Positions 25,863 to 35,365 of a DNA stretch of 64,000 bases are shown here, piece after piece; position 1 is the first letter of the stretch, and the number at the start of each line of letters is the position of its first letter. Location: NCBI RefSeq assembly GCF_025369935.1, contig NZ_CP104467.1, positions 1,681,001-1,745,000 on the forward strand. Reading direction: 5' to 3'. A program made the translations under genes and the position numbers. The stretch comes from Paenibacillus andongensis (GTDB lineage Bacteria > Bacillota > Bacilli > Paenibacillales > NBRC-103111). The notes below the pieces were generated by a model, which was given only the letters and a program-made list of their open reading frames with translations, was not told where the DNA came from and made no database searches.

Positions 25863-28800
25863 AGTTAGCTAATTTCTCGGTTCATCGTCCAGTCACTATT
25901 TTCATGATGATGATCGCGCTGGTCATTGTGGGAGCCATTGCAATTCCACTTTTGCCAGTTGATCTTTATCCGAACCTAGAAATACCATCGGCCACGGTTT
26001 CTGTTTCATGGAGCGGCGCTTCACCAGGCCAGATTGAGCAGCAAATTACGAAGCCGATTGAAAATGCCATGGCGACAGTTGCTGGCGTAACGAGCATAAG
26101 CTCTAATTCGCGGACGGGTTCGGGCAATGTGACGCTGCAATTTAACTATGGAACGGATATTGACCAGGCGACATTAACGATGCGCGATAAATTGGACAGA
26201 GTGCGCAGGCAGCTTCCGTCCGATGCCGATGCGCCCGTTGTCTCCAGGGTCGATCCAAACAGTACGCCTATCATGACACTGGCACTCTCTGGGAAAACCG
26301 ATTTAGTGACGCTGCGTAATTTAGCTGATAACATCGTCAGTCCTGACGTTCAGCGTGCAGATGGCGTAGCATCCGTTGGTGTATCTGGCGGACGTGTTAG
26401 ACAAATTCAAATTCTCGTCGAGCCGAGCCGACTGCAGCAGTATAACATCTCTTTCAGCACCCTAGTGTCCGCTCTTGGAAATGATAACTCTTCCACAGAC
26501 GCAGGACTCGTTAATAAAGGTAAACAGCTAGTGCCTTTGCATATTGATGGTGAATTTAAATCCACCACAGATATTGGCAAAGTTCAGGTACAGCTGGGCA
26601 AGGGTCAAACGATCGCGCTAAGTGACCTTGGACAGATCATCGACACGTATCAAGATGTCACGTTGGAAGCGCGGAAAGACGGGGAAGCCAGTGTCAGCCT
26701 CTCGGTGCTTAAACAATCCGACGGCAATACGGTTTCCGTTTCCAGTAACATCCAGAAATCACTTCAATCTATTCAATCCAAGCTGCCTGAGGGCGTTCAC
26801 GTCGCTGTACTGAACGATACGGCCAAATTTATTCGCGATTCATTGAATACGGTCATCGAGCATACTTTGCTGGGCGGCGTGTTTTCCGTCATCATTTTGT
26901 TATTTTTCTTACGCAGCATAAGAGCGACGCTCATTATTGGCGTGGTGATCCCGATTTCGATCATCAGTACATTTAGTATGATGTATTTCGGCCATCAAAC
27001 GATTAATACCATTACCTTAGGTGGTTTGGCTCTTGGTCTGGGCTCACTTGTTGACTTTGCGGTCGTCGTACTGGAAAGTATTTTCCGCAAAAGGCACGAA
27101 GGACTCTCTCCGGAAGAAGCTGCAAAAATAGGTACCGCAGAAGTAGGAACGGCGGTTATGGCTTCTGCGCTGGCACAAATTGCTGTATTTCTGCCAACCG
27201 TATTTATTGGTGGCTTGGTTAAGCAATTTTTCTGGCCGATGGCACTCGTGGTATGTTTTTCCCATATTGCTGCATGGTTCGCGGCTGTAACATTAGTACC
27301 GATGCTTGCCGCCAAACTTCTGCGGGGGAAAGTCGATGAGGAACTGCCAAAAGGCAGATCATTCAATCCATTCATTTGGTTCGGCCGGGCTTTAAACCGC
27401 ACAACTGACTTGTATGGCCGATTGCTCCGTTGGTCTATGCTTCATCGGTGGATTATTATCTCCATTACTGTGCTGCTTTTTGCAGCCAGTGTGTATTCTG
27501 TTCGGTTTGTAGGAAATGAACTAACGCCTAAGACGGACCAAGGCCAAGTTAATTTAAATATCAACCTGCCGCAGGGGACAGATTTCGAAGTTACGAATCA
27601 AGTAGCAACTACGCTCGAAACGAGATTGAAAGACGTACAGGAAATCGATTCCGTTTTTACTTCCGTTGGTTCCGCTGGGGGCGGTGCTTTTCAATCCTCG
27701 GCAACGAACACGGCGAGTATTCAGATCAGGCTGAAACCGCTAAGTGATAGGAAGAAGAGCACAGATCAAGTCGCCGAACAAATTCGTGGACTCACAACTG
27801 GCTTTGCTGGTGCGCAAATTGGTGTCAGTATACCTTCTGGCGTTAGGCTTCCAGGTCTTGGCGGCGGTGGGAATTTTGGCGGTGGCGACATTCAGGTGAA
27901 TCTTTCCGGTCCCGACTTAACGATTTTGCAAAAGTTGGGTGACTTGGTTGCCCAAGAAATCAGTTCTGTAGACGGAACGCGTAATGTTCAAAATACACTG
28001 GATCGTTCGATCCCGCAATTCAATCTAACAATTGATCGTGATGCAGCTGCACACTACGGGGTTTCCCTGCGAGACGTTATGACGGCTTTGCGGACAGCCT
28101 ATCAGGGTAATGTCGCAACGCAATTTAAAACAGCGAGCTCACAAATCTCGGTTCTTGTGAAGTATCCGAACGATTTTACGAACAAGATTGAAAACTTCAA
28201 CAATATTACCATTAATACGACTGCGGGGACGGTTATTCCTGTCAGTCAGATTGCCAAGGTAGAGCCAGGCACAGGACCTGCGCAAATTCGCAGACAAGAT
28301 CAGAATCGGGTAGCTACAGTTCAGGCATCTGTTTTTGGAGCTTCGGTTGGGGAAGTATCTGCTCTGGTGAAACAGAAGATCGATGCCATTCAACCACCTG
28401 ATGGATATCAGTTAACGATGGGCGGTCAGCAGACAAGTCAAAATGATTCTTTTAAGAGCTTGTATTTGATCCTAATTCTTTCAGTCGTATTGGTTTACAT
28501 GGTTATGGCGAGTCAATTTGAATCGTTATACGGTCCATTTATCATCATGTTCTCTTTGCCGCCTACATTCATTGGGGCGATCCTTGGACTTGTCGTGACA
28601 GGTCGGACCATCAATATGAATTCGATTATCGGGATGATTATGCTGGTCGGTATCGTCGTGAACAATGCGATTGTTTTGATCGACTATACGAATCAACTGC
28701 GCGCCAAAGGAATGCCGCTCTTCGATGCCTTAATTGAAGCCGGTAAGGTGCGTTTACGTCCGATTCTCATGACGACGGCAACGACGGTGCTCGCGATGCT

Positions 28801-29011
28801 GCCTCTTGTTATCGGCTTTGGCGATGGGGCGGAGACACAAGCATCGATGGCGACAGTCGTCGCGTTCGGTTTAACCTTGTCCACACTTGTAACTTTAGTG
28901 TTGATTCCAGTTGTTTATACACTGCTTGACGGCTGGATGAACGGGATCAAAAAGAAATTCAAACGTAACCCTTCTGCAACGCAGGAGTCGGGAACGACAA
29001 TTTCGTTGTGA
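25859..29011 (+). CDS. RND-family efflux transporter (AcrB/SwrC type)
   Basis: 1050 residues; full RND layout with TM1 at about 12-32, a porter loop (33-330), TM2-TM6, a second porter loop and TM8-TM12. GTG start inside the stop codon region of the adaptor gene. In Gram-positives such pumps export amphipathic drugs or self-made lipopeptides (SwrC exports surfactin in Bacillus). The proton-relay sites differ from AcrB: TM4 reads LVDFAVVV (Asp399 kept, Phe400 where AcrB has Asp408), and TM10 reads VVNNAIVL (Asn935 where AcrB has Lys940). Other parts, such as VRLRPILMT, are standard. No outer-membrane channel exists or is needed. Confidence 0.93.
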   Translation: MKLANFSVHRPVTIFMMMIALVIVGAIAIPLLPVDLYPNLEIPSATVSVSWSGASPGQIEQQITKPIENAMATVAGVTSISSNSRTGSGNVTLQFNYGTDIDQATLTMRDKLDRVRRQLPSDADAPVVSRVDPNSTPIMTLALSGKTDLVTLRNLADNIVSPDVQRADGVASVGVSGGRVRQIQILVEPSRLQQYNISFSTLVSALGNDNSSTDAGLVNKGKQLVPLHIDGEFKSTTDIGKVQVQLGKGQTIALSDLGQIIDTYQDVTLEARKDGEASVSLSVLKQSDGNTVSVSSNIQKSLQSIQSKLPEGVHVAVLNDTAKFIRDSLNTVIEHTLLGGVFSVIILLFFLRSIRATLIIGVVIPISIISTFSMMYFGHQTINTITLGGLALGLGSLVDFAVVVLESIFRKRHEGLSPEEAAKIGTAEVGTAVMASALAQIAVFLPTVFIGGLVKQFFWPMALVVCFSHIAAWFAAVTLVPMLAAKLLRGKVDEELPKGRSFNPFIWFGRALNRTTDLYGRLLRWSMLHRWIIISITVLLFAASVYSVRFVGNELTPKTDQGQVNLNINLPQGTDFEVTNQVATTLETRLKDVQEIDSVFTSVGSAGGGAFQSSATNTASIQIRLKPLSDRKKSTDQVAEQIRGLTTGFAGAQIGVSIPSGVRLPGLGGGGNFGGGDIQVNLSGPDLTILQKLGDLVAQEISSVDGTRNVQNTLDRSIPQFNLTIDRDAAAHYGVSLRDVMTALRTAYQGNVATQFKTASSQISVLVKYPNDFTNKIENFNNITINTTAGTVIPVSQIAKVEPGTGPAQIRRQDQNRVATVQASVFGASVGEVSALVKQKIDAIQPPDGYQLTMGGQQTSQNDSFKSLYLILILSVVLVYMVMASQFESLYGPFIIMFSLPPTFIGAILGLVVTGRTINMNSIIGMIMLVGIVVNNAIVLIDYTNQLRAKGMPLFDALIEAGKVRLRPILMTTATTVLAMLPLVIGFGDGAETQASMATVVAFGLTLSTLVTLVLIPVVYTLLDGWMNGIKKKFKRNPSATQESGTTISL

Positions 29012-29078
29012 TAGTTGGAAAATATGCTTTCGAAGCCAGTTTTTCTGGCGAAAAACTCAAGTTAATGCTTACGAAGAT

Positions 29079-29105
29079 AGCTTTCCAAAGGAAAGCTTTA
29101 AGGAG
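29079..29105 (+). promoter_or_regulatory. Hairpin against the ribosome site of the RCC1-repeat gene
   Basis: AGCTTTCC (29079-29086), AAA loop, GGAAAGCT (29090-29097), then AAGGAG at 29100-29105. A perfect 8-bp stem two bases before the Shine-Dalgarno and without a T run; it may tune translation or stabilise the mRNA end. A second small hairpin (GCCAG/CTGGC) lies at about 29036-29050. Confidence 0.45.
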
Positions 29106-29112
29106 AAGGCTC

Positions 29113-31986
29113 ATGAAAACAATGAAACGTAACGTTTCCTTCTGGTTGTTAGGCTTTATGCTGCTTAGTGCCTTTACGGTTTTCTCAGGAGTTCCTGAGA
29201 AAGCTTGGGCGGACGCAAGCGTACCAGTCACTGGGACTGCCGATATCAAACCGTCTTCCATCCTTCAAATCAGTGGCGGAAAAGGCTTCACCGTTCTTCT
29301 CAAGAAAGACGGAACCGTGTGGACATGGGGAGACAATCTGCGGGGCAAGCTCGGATCGGGATTGAACAACCGCAATCAACCGACCCCGATTAGCGGATTG
29401 ACGAATATTAAAGCAATTGCGGTTGGGCAGTCCCATACACTTGCGTTGAAAGCGGACGGCACGGTCTGGGCTTGGGGGGAAAACACCTTTGGTCAACTTG
29501 GTGACGGAACCACGGTGGATCGCACTTCACCGGTTCAGGTTACGGACTTGACCCATGTGACGGCGATCTCAGCGGGTAATTTTCACTCCGTAGTGGTCAA
29601 AGATGACGGAACAGCCTGGAGCTGGGGCGACAATACGTATGGACAGCTAGGGGACAGCACGAATACAGCCCAAAAAAAGCCTGTTCAAGTCAAAGGCAAC
29701 ATCGTTTCTGTTAAAGCCATTGCCAGCGGCGCTTATCATACCTTGGCGATTGATCAAGATGGTGTCGTATGGGCGTGGGGAGACAACTATTTTGGAGAGC
29801 TTGGTTACGGATATGACCAAAATCGATTGAATACGCCTATCATGGTAACGAGCTCTTATTGGCATATTACGCAAATTGCGGCTGGTTTTGACTATTCCAT
29901 GGCGCTCAAAGATGATGGTACCGTGTTGACATGGGGACTCATGACATCTGATCCGAGCTCGATGTATAATGCCGTTAATTCGGGTACGGAAGAGCAGAAG
30001 CTGCCGCTGCTCGTAACAGGGCTGGACAACGTAACCCAAATCTCCGCCGGCACTTCTCATGCTGTTGCATTAAAGAAAGATGGCAGCGTGTACGCATGGG
30101 GGGACAATGCCTCAGGCCAATTGGGCGTAGGAACGGCTTATGATGGTAGAACGTGGAACCAAACGTTTCCTGATCATGTCGATGGGCTCCCAGAGATCAT
30201 TCGTATAGGGGCTGGTACCAATTTTACATTTGCCGTAGGGAAAGATGATAGCCTTTGGGCTTGGGGGAATAACAGTTACAGTCAGCTTGGTGACAAGACT
30301 TTGAATAACCAACCTGCTCCCATACAAATCCAAGTGAATACATGGATAAATCCACCGGTAATAAAGCCAGGTGAAGGTACGGTCATCATGAAGAGTCCTA
30401 AAGTACTCCCGCTTACAGCCGGAGAAAATGATACATTTGTCATTAAGAATAATCGTCTTTATGGTTGGGGAAGTAACACGTTCGGCCAACTAGGTGTGGG
30501 TTCGAATTCCTCTAAAATAGCACCAGAGCAACTGAAACTTGAGCAAGCAGTGGCCGTGGAAGCAGGCGACGCTCACACCGTGGCCGTCAAAGAAGATGGA
30601 ACCTTGTGGACTTGGGGGCAAAATTTCTTTGGCCAGCTGGGTGATGGCACAACGACGGCTCGGACTACACCTGCACAAGTCAATGCATTGACTGGCGTTG
30701 TTGCAGCAGCTGCAGGCAGCAATCATACAATTGCTCTGCTAAATAATGGTTCCGTTTGGAGCTATGGCGACAATACCTACGGACAGCTGGGCCATGATCG
30801 CTTGGCAGAGTCTAATCAAATTGTGCAGCTGTCGAATATCGTTGCAGTGGCGGCAGGCTCCAACTTCAATTTGGCTCTGCAAAATACAGGGAAGATTTGG
30901 GCTTGGGGAGATAATACGAGCGGACAACTGGGAGATGGCACTTTGGCCAGCAAACAGCAGCCCGTTGAAATTAATGGTGTAACCGGAGTGATCGCGATAG
31001 CCGCTGGGAAAAATTATGCCCTTGCGCTTAAAGAAGACGGAACCGTTTGGGCGTGGGGTTATAACGCTTATGGGGAGCTAGGCGATGGTACCATAACGAC
31101 ACAAACCAAACCAGTTCAAGTTAACGGTTTAATGAATATCAAATCCATTGCAGCCGGTACGTATCACAGCATAGCGATTAAAGACGACGGCACAGTCTGG
31201 GTTTGGGGCCAGAACTTATTTGGCCAATTAGGTGATGGTTCAAAAACCAATCAGAACAAACCAGAGCTTGTGAAGAACTTAGGCACTGCGGATACAGCAG
31301 CCGCTGGCGGGACTCACAGTATTGTGAAGTTGAAAGATGGCACCATTTGGTCATGGGGAGGCAACTACACGGGGCAGCTCGGTGACAACTCATTAACGAA
31401 TCGGAGCTTGCCGACTTTCATTAGTGGTTTAAGTGCTAATTTCAATGATCTTGCTGGTCATTGGGCCAAAGATTCGATTCTTCAAGCAGCAGAAAAAGGC
31501 TTCGTTGAAGGGTACAGTAACGGAAGCTTCCTTCCCGATCACACCATTACCAGAGCCGAATTCTTAAAACTAGCCGTTAAGGCCCTGAACGTGCCTGTAT
31601 CTACAGCCAGTACAGATCAAGCATGGTATCAGCCTTATGTAGACGTTCTACAAAATACGGGCATATTGCAAGCGGGTGATCTTCAAGCAAATTGGGATCT
31701 ACCGATTACTCGGCAGGAGATTGCGACGTTGGCCCTGCGCTTCGTAAGCCCTGAGCTACAAAAAATGAATACAGTTGTAAACCCCAATTTTGTCATGCTC
31801 GGAGCAGTGAACAAAGGGATTCTTCAAGGCTTAAACGCTGGAAACCTCGCTCAGGCCGAGGCGACAACCAGAGCGCAAGCGGTTATTGTCATTGAGCGGA
31901 TTTTGAAAGTTCAGCAGGGGATTAATCTTCCTGTAGACCCCTTAGCTGTCGAGCAAGCTAAACAGAGTTCTGGAAACAATAAGTAG
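29113..31986 (+). CDS. Secreted RCC1-repeat protein with SLH domains
   Basis: 957 residues. Signal peptide of about 34 residues ending AWA, then fourteen RCC1-type units, each marked by VWAWGDN..GQLGDG-like strings. Units 1-7 and 8-14 are separated by a proline-rich linker (INPPVIKPGEG...), which fits two seven-bladed beta-propellers. At the C-terminus are three S-layer-homology modules (LAGHWAKDSI; WYQPYVDVLQNTGIL; AVNKGILQG), which hold proteins to pyruvylated wall polymers. The frame opens at 29008, but the ribosome site places the start at 29113. It follows the RND genes by 102 bases without a terminator. Function unknown; surface binding or scaffold role is my guess. Confidence 0.9.
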   Translation: MKTMKRNVSFWLLGFMLLSAFTVFSGVPEKAWADASVPVTGTADIKPSSILQISGGKGFTVLLKKDGTVWTWGDNLRGKLGSGLNNRNQPTPISGLTNIKAIAVGQSHTLALKADGTVWAWGENTFGQLGDGTTVDRTSPVQVTDLTHVTAISAGNFHSVVVKDDGTAWSWGDNTYGQLGDSTNTAQKKPVQVKGNIVSVKAIASGAYHTLAIDQDGVVWAWGDNYFGELGYGYDQNRLNTPIMVTSSYWHITQIAAGFDYSMALKDDGTVLTWGLMTSDPSSMYNAVNSGTEEQKLPLLVTGLDNVTQISAGTSHAVALKKDGSVYAWGDNASGQLGVGTAYDGRTWNQTFPDHVDGLPEIIRIGAGTNFTFAVGKDDSLWAWGNNSYSQLGDKTLNNQPAPIQIQVNTWINPPVIKPGEGTVIMKSPKVLPLTAGENDTFVIKNNRLYGWGSNTFGQLGVGSNSSKIAPEQLKLEQAVAVEAGDAHTVAVKEDGTLWTWGQNFFGQLGDGTTTARTTPAQVNALTGVVAAAAGSNHTIALLNNGSVWSYGDNTYGQLGHDRLAESNQIVQLSNIVAVAAGSNFNLALQNTGKIWAWGDNTSGQLGDGTLASKQQPVEINGVTGVIAIAAGKNYALALKEDGTVWAWGYNAYGELGDGTITTQTKPVQVNGLMNIKSIAAGTYHSIAIKDDGTVWVWGQNLFGQLGDGSKTNQNKPELVKNLGTADTAAAGGTHSIVKLKDGTIWSWGGNYTGQLGDNSLTNRSLPTFISGLSANFNDLAGHWAKDSILQAAEKGFVEGYSNGSFLPDHTITRAEFLKLAVKALNVPVSTASTDQAWYQPYVDVLQNTGILQAGDLQANWDLPITRQEIATLALRFVSPELQKMNTVVNPNFVMLGAVNKGILQGLNAGNLAQAEATTRAQAVIVIERILKVQQGINLPVDPLAVEQAKQSSGNNK

Positions 31987-32021
31987 AGTTTGAGAATTAG
32001 AAAAGAACAGACTACGAAGAA

Positions 32022-32065
32022 GACCGTGACTTAGAGAGTAAATTCTCTAAACACGGTCATTTTTG
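32022..32065 (+). terminator. Intrinsic terminator after the RCC1/SLH gene
   Basis: GACCGTG and CACGGTC form the base, and TTAGAGA/TCTCTAA the upper stem, followed by ATTTTTG. Confidence 0.82.
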
Positions 32066-32153
32066 CTGCAACTTTACTAAGTAAAAATCGCTCATATCAC
32101 CACTCTCCCCTTGCCTCAGGATGAATGAAGATCTGACTAGACGACTTCTTGGT

Positions 32154-32915
32154 TTATTTCATAATCTGTATGATTTGATACACTTCGCGACCATCGCCAT
32201 GCAGTTTATTCTCTCTGCTCATCAGTTGAGAAGAACCATCTCCATCGAGAAAAATACCGTCAACTAACGGGCCAGTTTGCAAGATAGCGCTGCGAAACTG
32301 TTCTATGGTACAAGAAGTCGGCGTGACGATTAACCAGACATTGCCTTGGGTGTCATAGGCTGCTGCTGATCGGAGACGATTTTCATCATAAGCGGGCATT
32401 TCTTCGGCGATCATTTGAGCTTCCCATTCGATAGAATCCCCTAGTTTCATACTAACTCCGCCTTGCGCCCAATAGTGGTTGCGATCCGTGACTTTAAGCT
32501 CGCCCGCATGCTTGACGATTTGAACATTGAAGGCTCGCAGCGCTTCATCCCAGACGAGCGTACCGCGCGACACATCTGTATTATACCAACCGGTTCCGTA
32601 GTCATTGGCTTCTCCTTTGGCTGGAAGGTCGTTGGTTACAGCGATGCTGAGCAAATCGGCATTGTAAAAAAATCCGCCATTAATACCATATAAGCCTGTT
32701 TCAGTGACATTTTTCTCAATGGCTCTAAGCGCGATGTTCTCAGGCTTCGTTTTCAGCACATGAAGCTCAACACCATTGGTGGCGTGCAGTTTAGAGTAGG
32801 TATAGGCATGAGGTTTTTTACCAATTTCGATAGCCAAAGGGTATAACGCCATAGAAAGAAATAGGCCAAGAATGGGAAAAAAGAGCCATAATGCAAGTGG
32901 ACGATACTTTAGCAT
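32154..32915 (-). CDS. Phosphodiester glycosidase (NAGPA) family protein, membrane-anchored
   Basis: 253 residues. An N-terminal hydrophobic helix (about 7-30) without a clear cleavage site suggests a signal anchor with the domain outside. The NAGPA fold signatures are GINGGFFY (about 77-84) and FLDGDGSSQL (about 222-231). The family removes GlcNAc or similar sugars from phosphodiesters; in bacteria it is found with exopolysaccharide and wall-polymer genes, but substrates are mostly unknown. GGAGG precedes the ATG by 10 bases. It is divergent from the LacI-type gene, with 147 bases between, so control by that regulator is possible. Confidence 0.8.
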   Translation of the reverse strand: MLKYRPLALWLFFPILGLFLSMALYPLAIEIGKKPHAYTYSKLHATNGVELHVLKTKPENIALRAIEKNVTETGLYGINGGFFYNADLLSIAVTNDLPAKGEANDYGTGWYNTDVSRGTLVWDEALRAFNVQIVKHAGELKVTDRNHYWAQGGVSMKLGDSIEWEAQMIAEEMPAYDENRLRSAAAYDTQGNVWLIVTPTSCTIEQFRSAILQTGPLVDGIFLDGDGSSQLMSRENKLHGDGREVYQIIQIMK

Positions 32916-33062
32916 TCTTCGAATTCCTCCAATTAGACTAGGCGTACACGAATCTTTTCATTATAACGAATTACCGCAGGAATGCACAGATGATCGAAAT
33001 TTGACGAGCGATTTGCTTATCGATAAAATGAGTTAAAGCAATTCAAGAATGAGGGATTTCCT

Positions 33063-34121
33063 ATGAAGAGAAGTAAACAGCCCACCATTGTCGATGTGGC
33101 TTCTGAAGCGGGCGTTTCCATTGCGACGGTATCCAATGTTTTGAATCGGAGAAAGGTGCCGATGTCGCCGGAGACGATACGCAAAGTGGAGGAAGCCGTT
33201 GTACGGCTGGGTTATCGCCGCAATGTGATGGCAACGAACCTTAGTCGGCGTCGATCCTATGAGTTAGGGCTGATCATACCGCATTTCGGCGGCTATTATG
33301 GTCGATTTGCAGAGAAGCTGGAGCAGAAAGTACATCGATTCGGCTATCATTTATCGGTATTTTCAGCAGCGGGCATGGATCCAGTGATCGAGAAGCGTCA
33401 CCTGGAGCACTTGCTGCAGCGAAGAGTAGATGGTTTAGTGAGCCATGGTTTAGCGATGAGTATGGAATCGACCCAGCAGTTAGTCGGTGAGGGCACACCG
33501 CTGGTTATCTTTAATGGCTGGGGCTGGCCTAGCGAAATCGTCAAGCTGGCGGTTAATTTGGATTTCGCGAAGGCTTCGACGGAAGCTGTCCAACAATTCC
33601 TCGCAAACGGATGTCACTCCATTATTTATGCCGGCAGGCGTAAAGGGATGGGGGCCAATGACCAGCGCATTCAAGGGTTTATGGCAGGGCTGAGAGATAA
33701 TGCCAAGTCGACGGTACATGCTCTTTTGGATGCGGGAGAGCTTGGTATCGAAGGTATACTGGAGGAAGCTCTGCGTATAAGCGGCGATCACCGACCTATT
33801 GGCATCTATACCTTTAATGATGCGTTGGCGCTGGAGCTTTTAGCAGTGTGTCATGAGCGAGGCGTTCGCGTGCCAGAGGATGTGCAGTTGATTGGTATGG
33901 ATAATGAACTATTTTCTAAGGCTAGCTTTCCCTCTATCACAAGTTTCGAGATGCCAGTCGATCTGCAAACGAGCTTAGTTGCTGCTATTCTGATGCGGCA
34001 GATAGGTGAAGACTTGGACGAGGAGAATGTACAATTGCTTGATGAGCACCTGCCGCGTATTCACGGACATGAGCTATTCATTGATTTGGAGATGATTGTC
34101 CGGAAGTCTACATCAACATGA
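33063..34121 (+). CDS. LacI-family transcriptional regulator
   Basis: 352 residues. N-terminal LacI helix-turn-helix (TIVDVASEAGVSIATVSNVLN, residues 8-28; key VSIATVSNVLN) and hinge helix, then a periplasmic-binding-like effector domain (LGLIIPHFGGYYGRFAEKLEQ; GIYTFNDALALELLAVCHERGVRVPEDVQLIGMDN, of which ALALELL and VQLIGMDN are the typical strands). It senses a sugar or nucleoside, unknown here. Divergent from the NAGPA-type gene. No transporter adjoins it, so its targets may be elsewhere. Confidence 0.92.
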   Translation: MKRSKQPTIVDVASEAGVSIATVSNVLNRRKVPMSPETIRKVEEAVVRLGYRRNVMATNLSRRRSYELGLIIPHFGGYYGRFAEKLEQKVHRFGYHLSVFSAAGMDPVIEKRHLEHLLQRRVDGLVSHGLAMSMESTQQLVGEGTPLVIFNGWGWPSEIVKLAVNLDFAKASTEAVQQFLANGCHSIIYAGRRKGMGANDQRIQGFMAGLRDNAKSTVHALLDAGELGIEGILEEALRISGDHRPIGIYTFNDALALELLAVCHERGVRVPEDVQLIGMDNELFSKASFPSITSFEMPVDLQTSLVAAILMRQIGEDLDEENVQLLDEHLPRIHGHELFIDLEMIVRKSTST

Positions 34122-34168
34122 AAAGACCGTTATACTCTCGCTAAGATGAGAAGTATAGCGGTCTTTTT
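34122..34168. terminator. Bidirectional terminator between lacI-type and CDF genes
   Basis: AAAGACCGTTATACTCTC and GAGAAGTATAGCGGTCTTT form a long stem with an 8-base loop, flanked by A on the left and T on the right. It begins directly at the LacI stop and ends 13 bases before the CDF stop. Confidence 0.85.
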
Positions 34169-34181
34169 GGCTGAACCCTTA

Positions 34182-35147
34182 TTAGATTTGAAGCTCTTTT
34201 CTATTCGTTTGTCTTTGATGCTTCAAAAACTCTTTGCCATAATCCCCATGTGGATTAATGTCGGCATGCTCAATTTGGATGGTGGAGTGCTCGATGCCAT
34301 ATTTACTTTTCAGTGTTTCATTAATCGCAAGAATAACACAGAAAGGTTGTATGTTAGGATTGATGAACACATGTGCGGTTAAAGAGTAATGATCAGTCGA
34401 AACTGCCCACAGATGCATCTCATGCACATCTTCGACACCTTCAACATGCGCGATCTCACTGCGAATTTCATCTAAGTTGAAGCGTTCAGGTACTGACTCC
34501 ATCAGAATCAGGTAAGATTCTCGAATGATTTTGCTTCCACCAATGAAAATAATGCCGCCAATAACCATCGAAATCAGAGGATCGAAAAAGAGAAGACCTG
34601 TGTAATAAATGATAATAGAAGAGATAATAACACCCACCGAGCTGAGCAAATCGCCGAAAAAGTGCCACAGCGCGCTTTTCACATTCAGATTGTCCTCTTC
34701 TTTCACACTATTATGGAGAACCAATGTAAGCACAAGATTGACAACGAAACCGATGGAGGCAATTCCAAGCATAAGAGCCAGTTTAATCGGCTGCGGGTTA
34801 ATCATGCGTTGAATCCCCTCGATGAAAATTCCTAAAGCAATGATACAGAGGGCTAACCCATTCAGAAAAGACGCAATAATCTCAAACCGCAGGAAACCAA
34901 AGGTGAACCGCGCATTAGGCTGACGAGTAGCCAGCTTCAGAGCAACCATACTAAGTCCCAAAGCGATGACGTCAGAGATCATATGAGCAGAGTCGGACAG
35001 CAGAGCAAGGGAATTCGAGAGCACCCCGCCAACAATTTCTACGATAGTGAAAAAGGCGGTCAGTATGAGAGTCACCCATAACGTTTTTCTGGATTTGCTC
35101 TGTTCTTTCACATGATGAAGATGGTGATAGTCGTATTCGATACTCAT
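34182..35147 (-). CDS. Cation diffusion facilitator (zinc exporter, CzcD/ZitB type)
   Basis: 321 residues, six membrane helices, His-rich cytosolic N-terminus (YHHLHH). Transport-site residues are in TM2 (LLSDSAHMISD: Asp and His/Asp) and TM5 (HFFGDLLSS: His and Asp), the HxxxD pair pattern of zinc-specific members. The C-terminal metallochaperone-like domain carries VHEMHLWAVSTDHYSLTAH. It exports Zn2+ (possibly Cd2+ or Co2+) in exchange for protons. GGAGG stands before the ATG. It is monocistronic. Confidence 0.92.
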   Translation of the reverse strand: MSIEYDYHHLHHVKEQSKSRKTLWVTLILTAFFTIVEIVGGVLSNSLALLSDSAHMISDVIALGLSMVALKLATRQPNARFTFGFLRFEIIASFLNGLALCIIALGIFIEGIQRMINPQPIKLALMLGIASIGFVVNLVLTLVLHNSVKEEDNLNVKSALWHFFGDLLSSVGVIISSIIIYYTGLLFFDPLISMVIGGIIFIGGSKIIRESYLILMESVPERFNLDEIRSEIAHVEGVEDVHEMHLWAVSTDHYSLTAHVFINPNIQPFCVILAINETLKSKYGIEHSTIQIEHADINPHGDYGKEFLKHQRQTNRKELQI

Positions 35148-35184
35148 ACGGTTCCTCCTTATTTATAATTATTCTAATTAAACT

Positions 35185-35213
35185 ATTATATGCTAGACCT
35201 TCGTCAGGCGCAA
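35185..35213 (-). promoter_or_regulatory. Probable promoter of the CDF gene
   Basis: On the minus strand TTGCGC (35208-35213), 17-base spacer, TATAAT (35185-35190), 38 bases before the ATG. Confidence 0.6.
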
Positions 35214-35301
35214 CTGATTTTGTGTAAAGAGTATATGAAGAGAGTGAGAGGTCGTAATTGTAGGAGAAGGAGAAGGTATGAAAATAAAGCGCTTTCTAAT
35301 T

Positions 35302-35359
35302 TGTAACATAATTGAAATGTTTCTGTTATGGTTTCATAATGTTTAGGAGGTATTATAAT
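35302..35359 (+). promoter_or_regulatory. OmpR-type operator array and promoter, module copy 1
   Basis: Four hexamers at exact 11-base steps: TGTAAC (35302), TGAAAT (35313), TGTTAT (35324), CATAAT (35335), then GAGGTATTATAATAA with TATAAT at 35354-35359. Direct TGTAA-type repeats one helical turn apart are how OmpR-family regulators such as WalR (two repeats with 5 bases between) bind. The last unit overlaps the -35 position, which itself is poor, as in activated promoters. It drives the short RNA below. Confidence 0.65.
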
Positions 35360-35365
35360 AACCAA

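Noticed and set aside
31436-31986. Possibility that the SLH part is a separate gene or that the RCC1 frame is broken.
   Set aside because: The frame is continuous with no internal stop, and the last RCC1 unit leads directly into the SLH modules.
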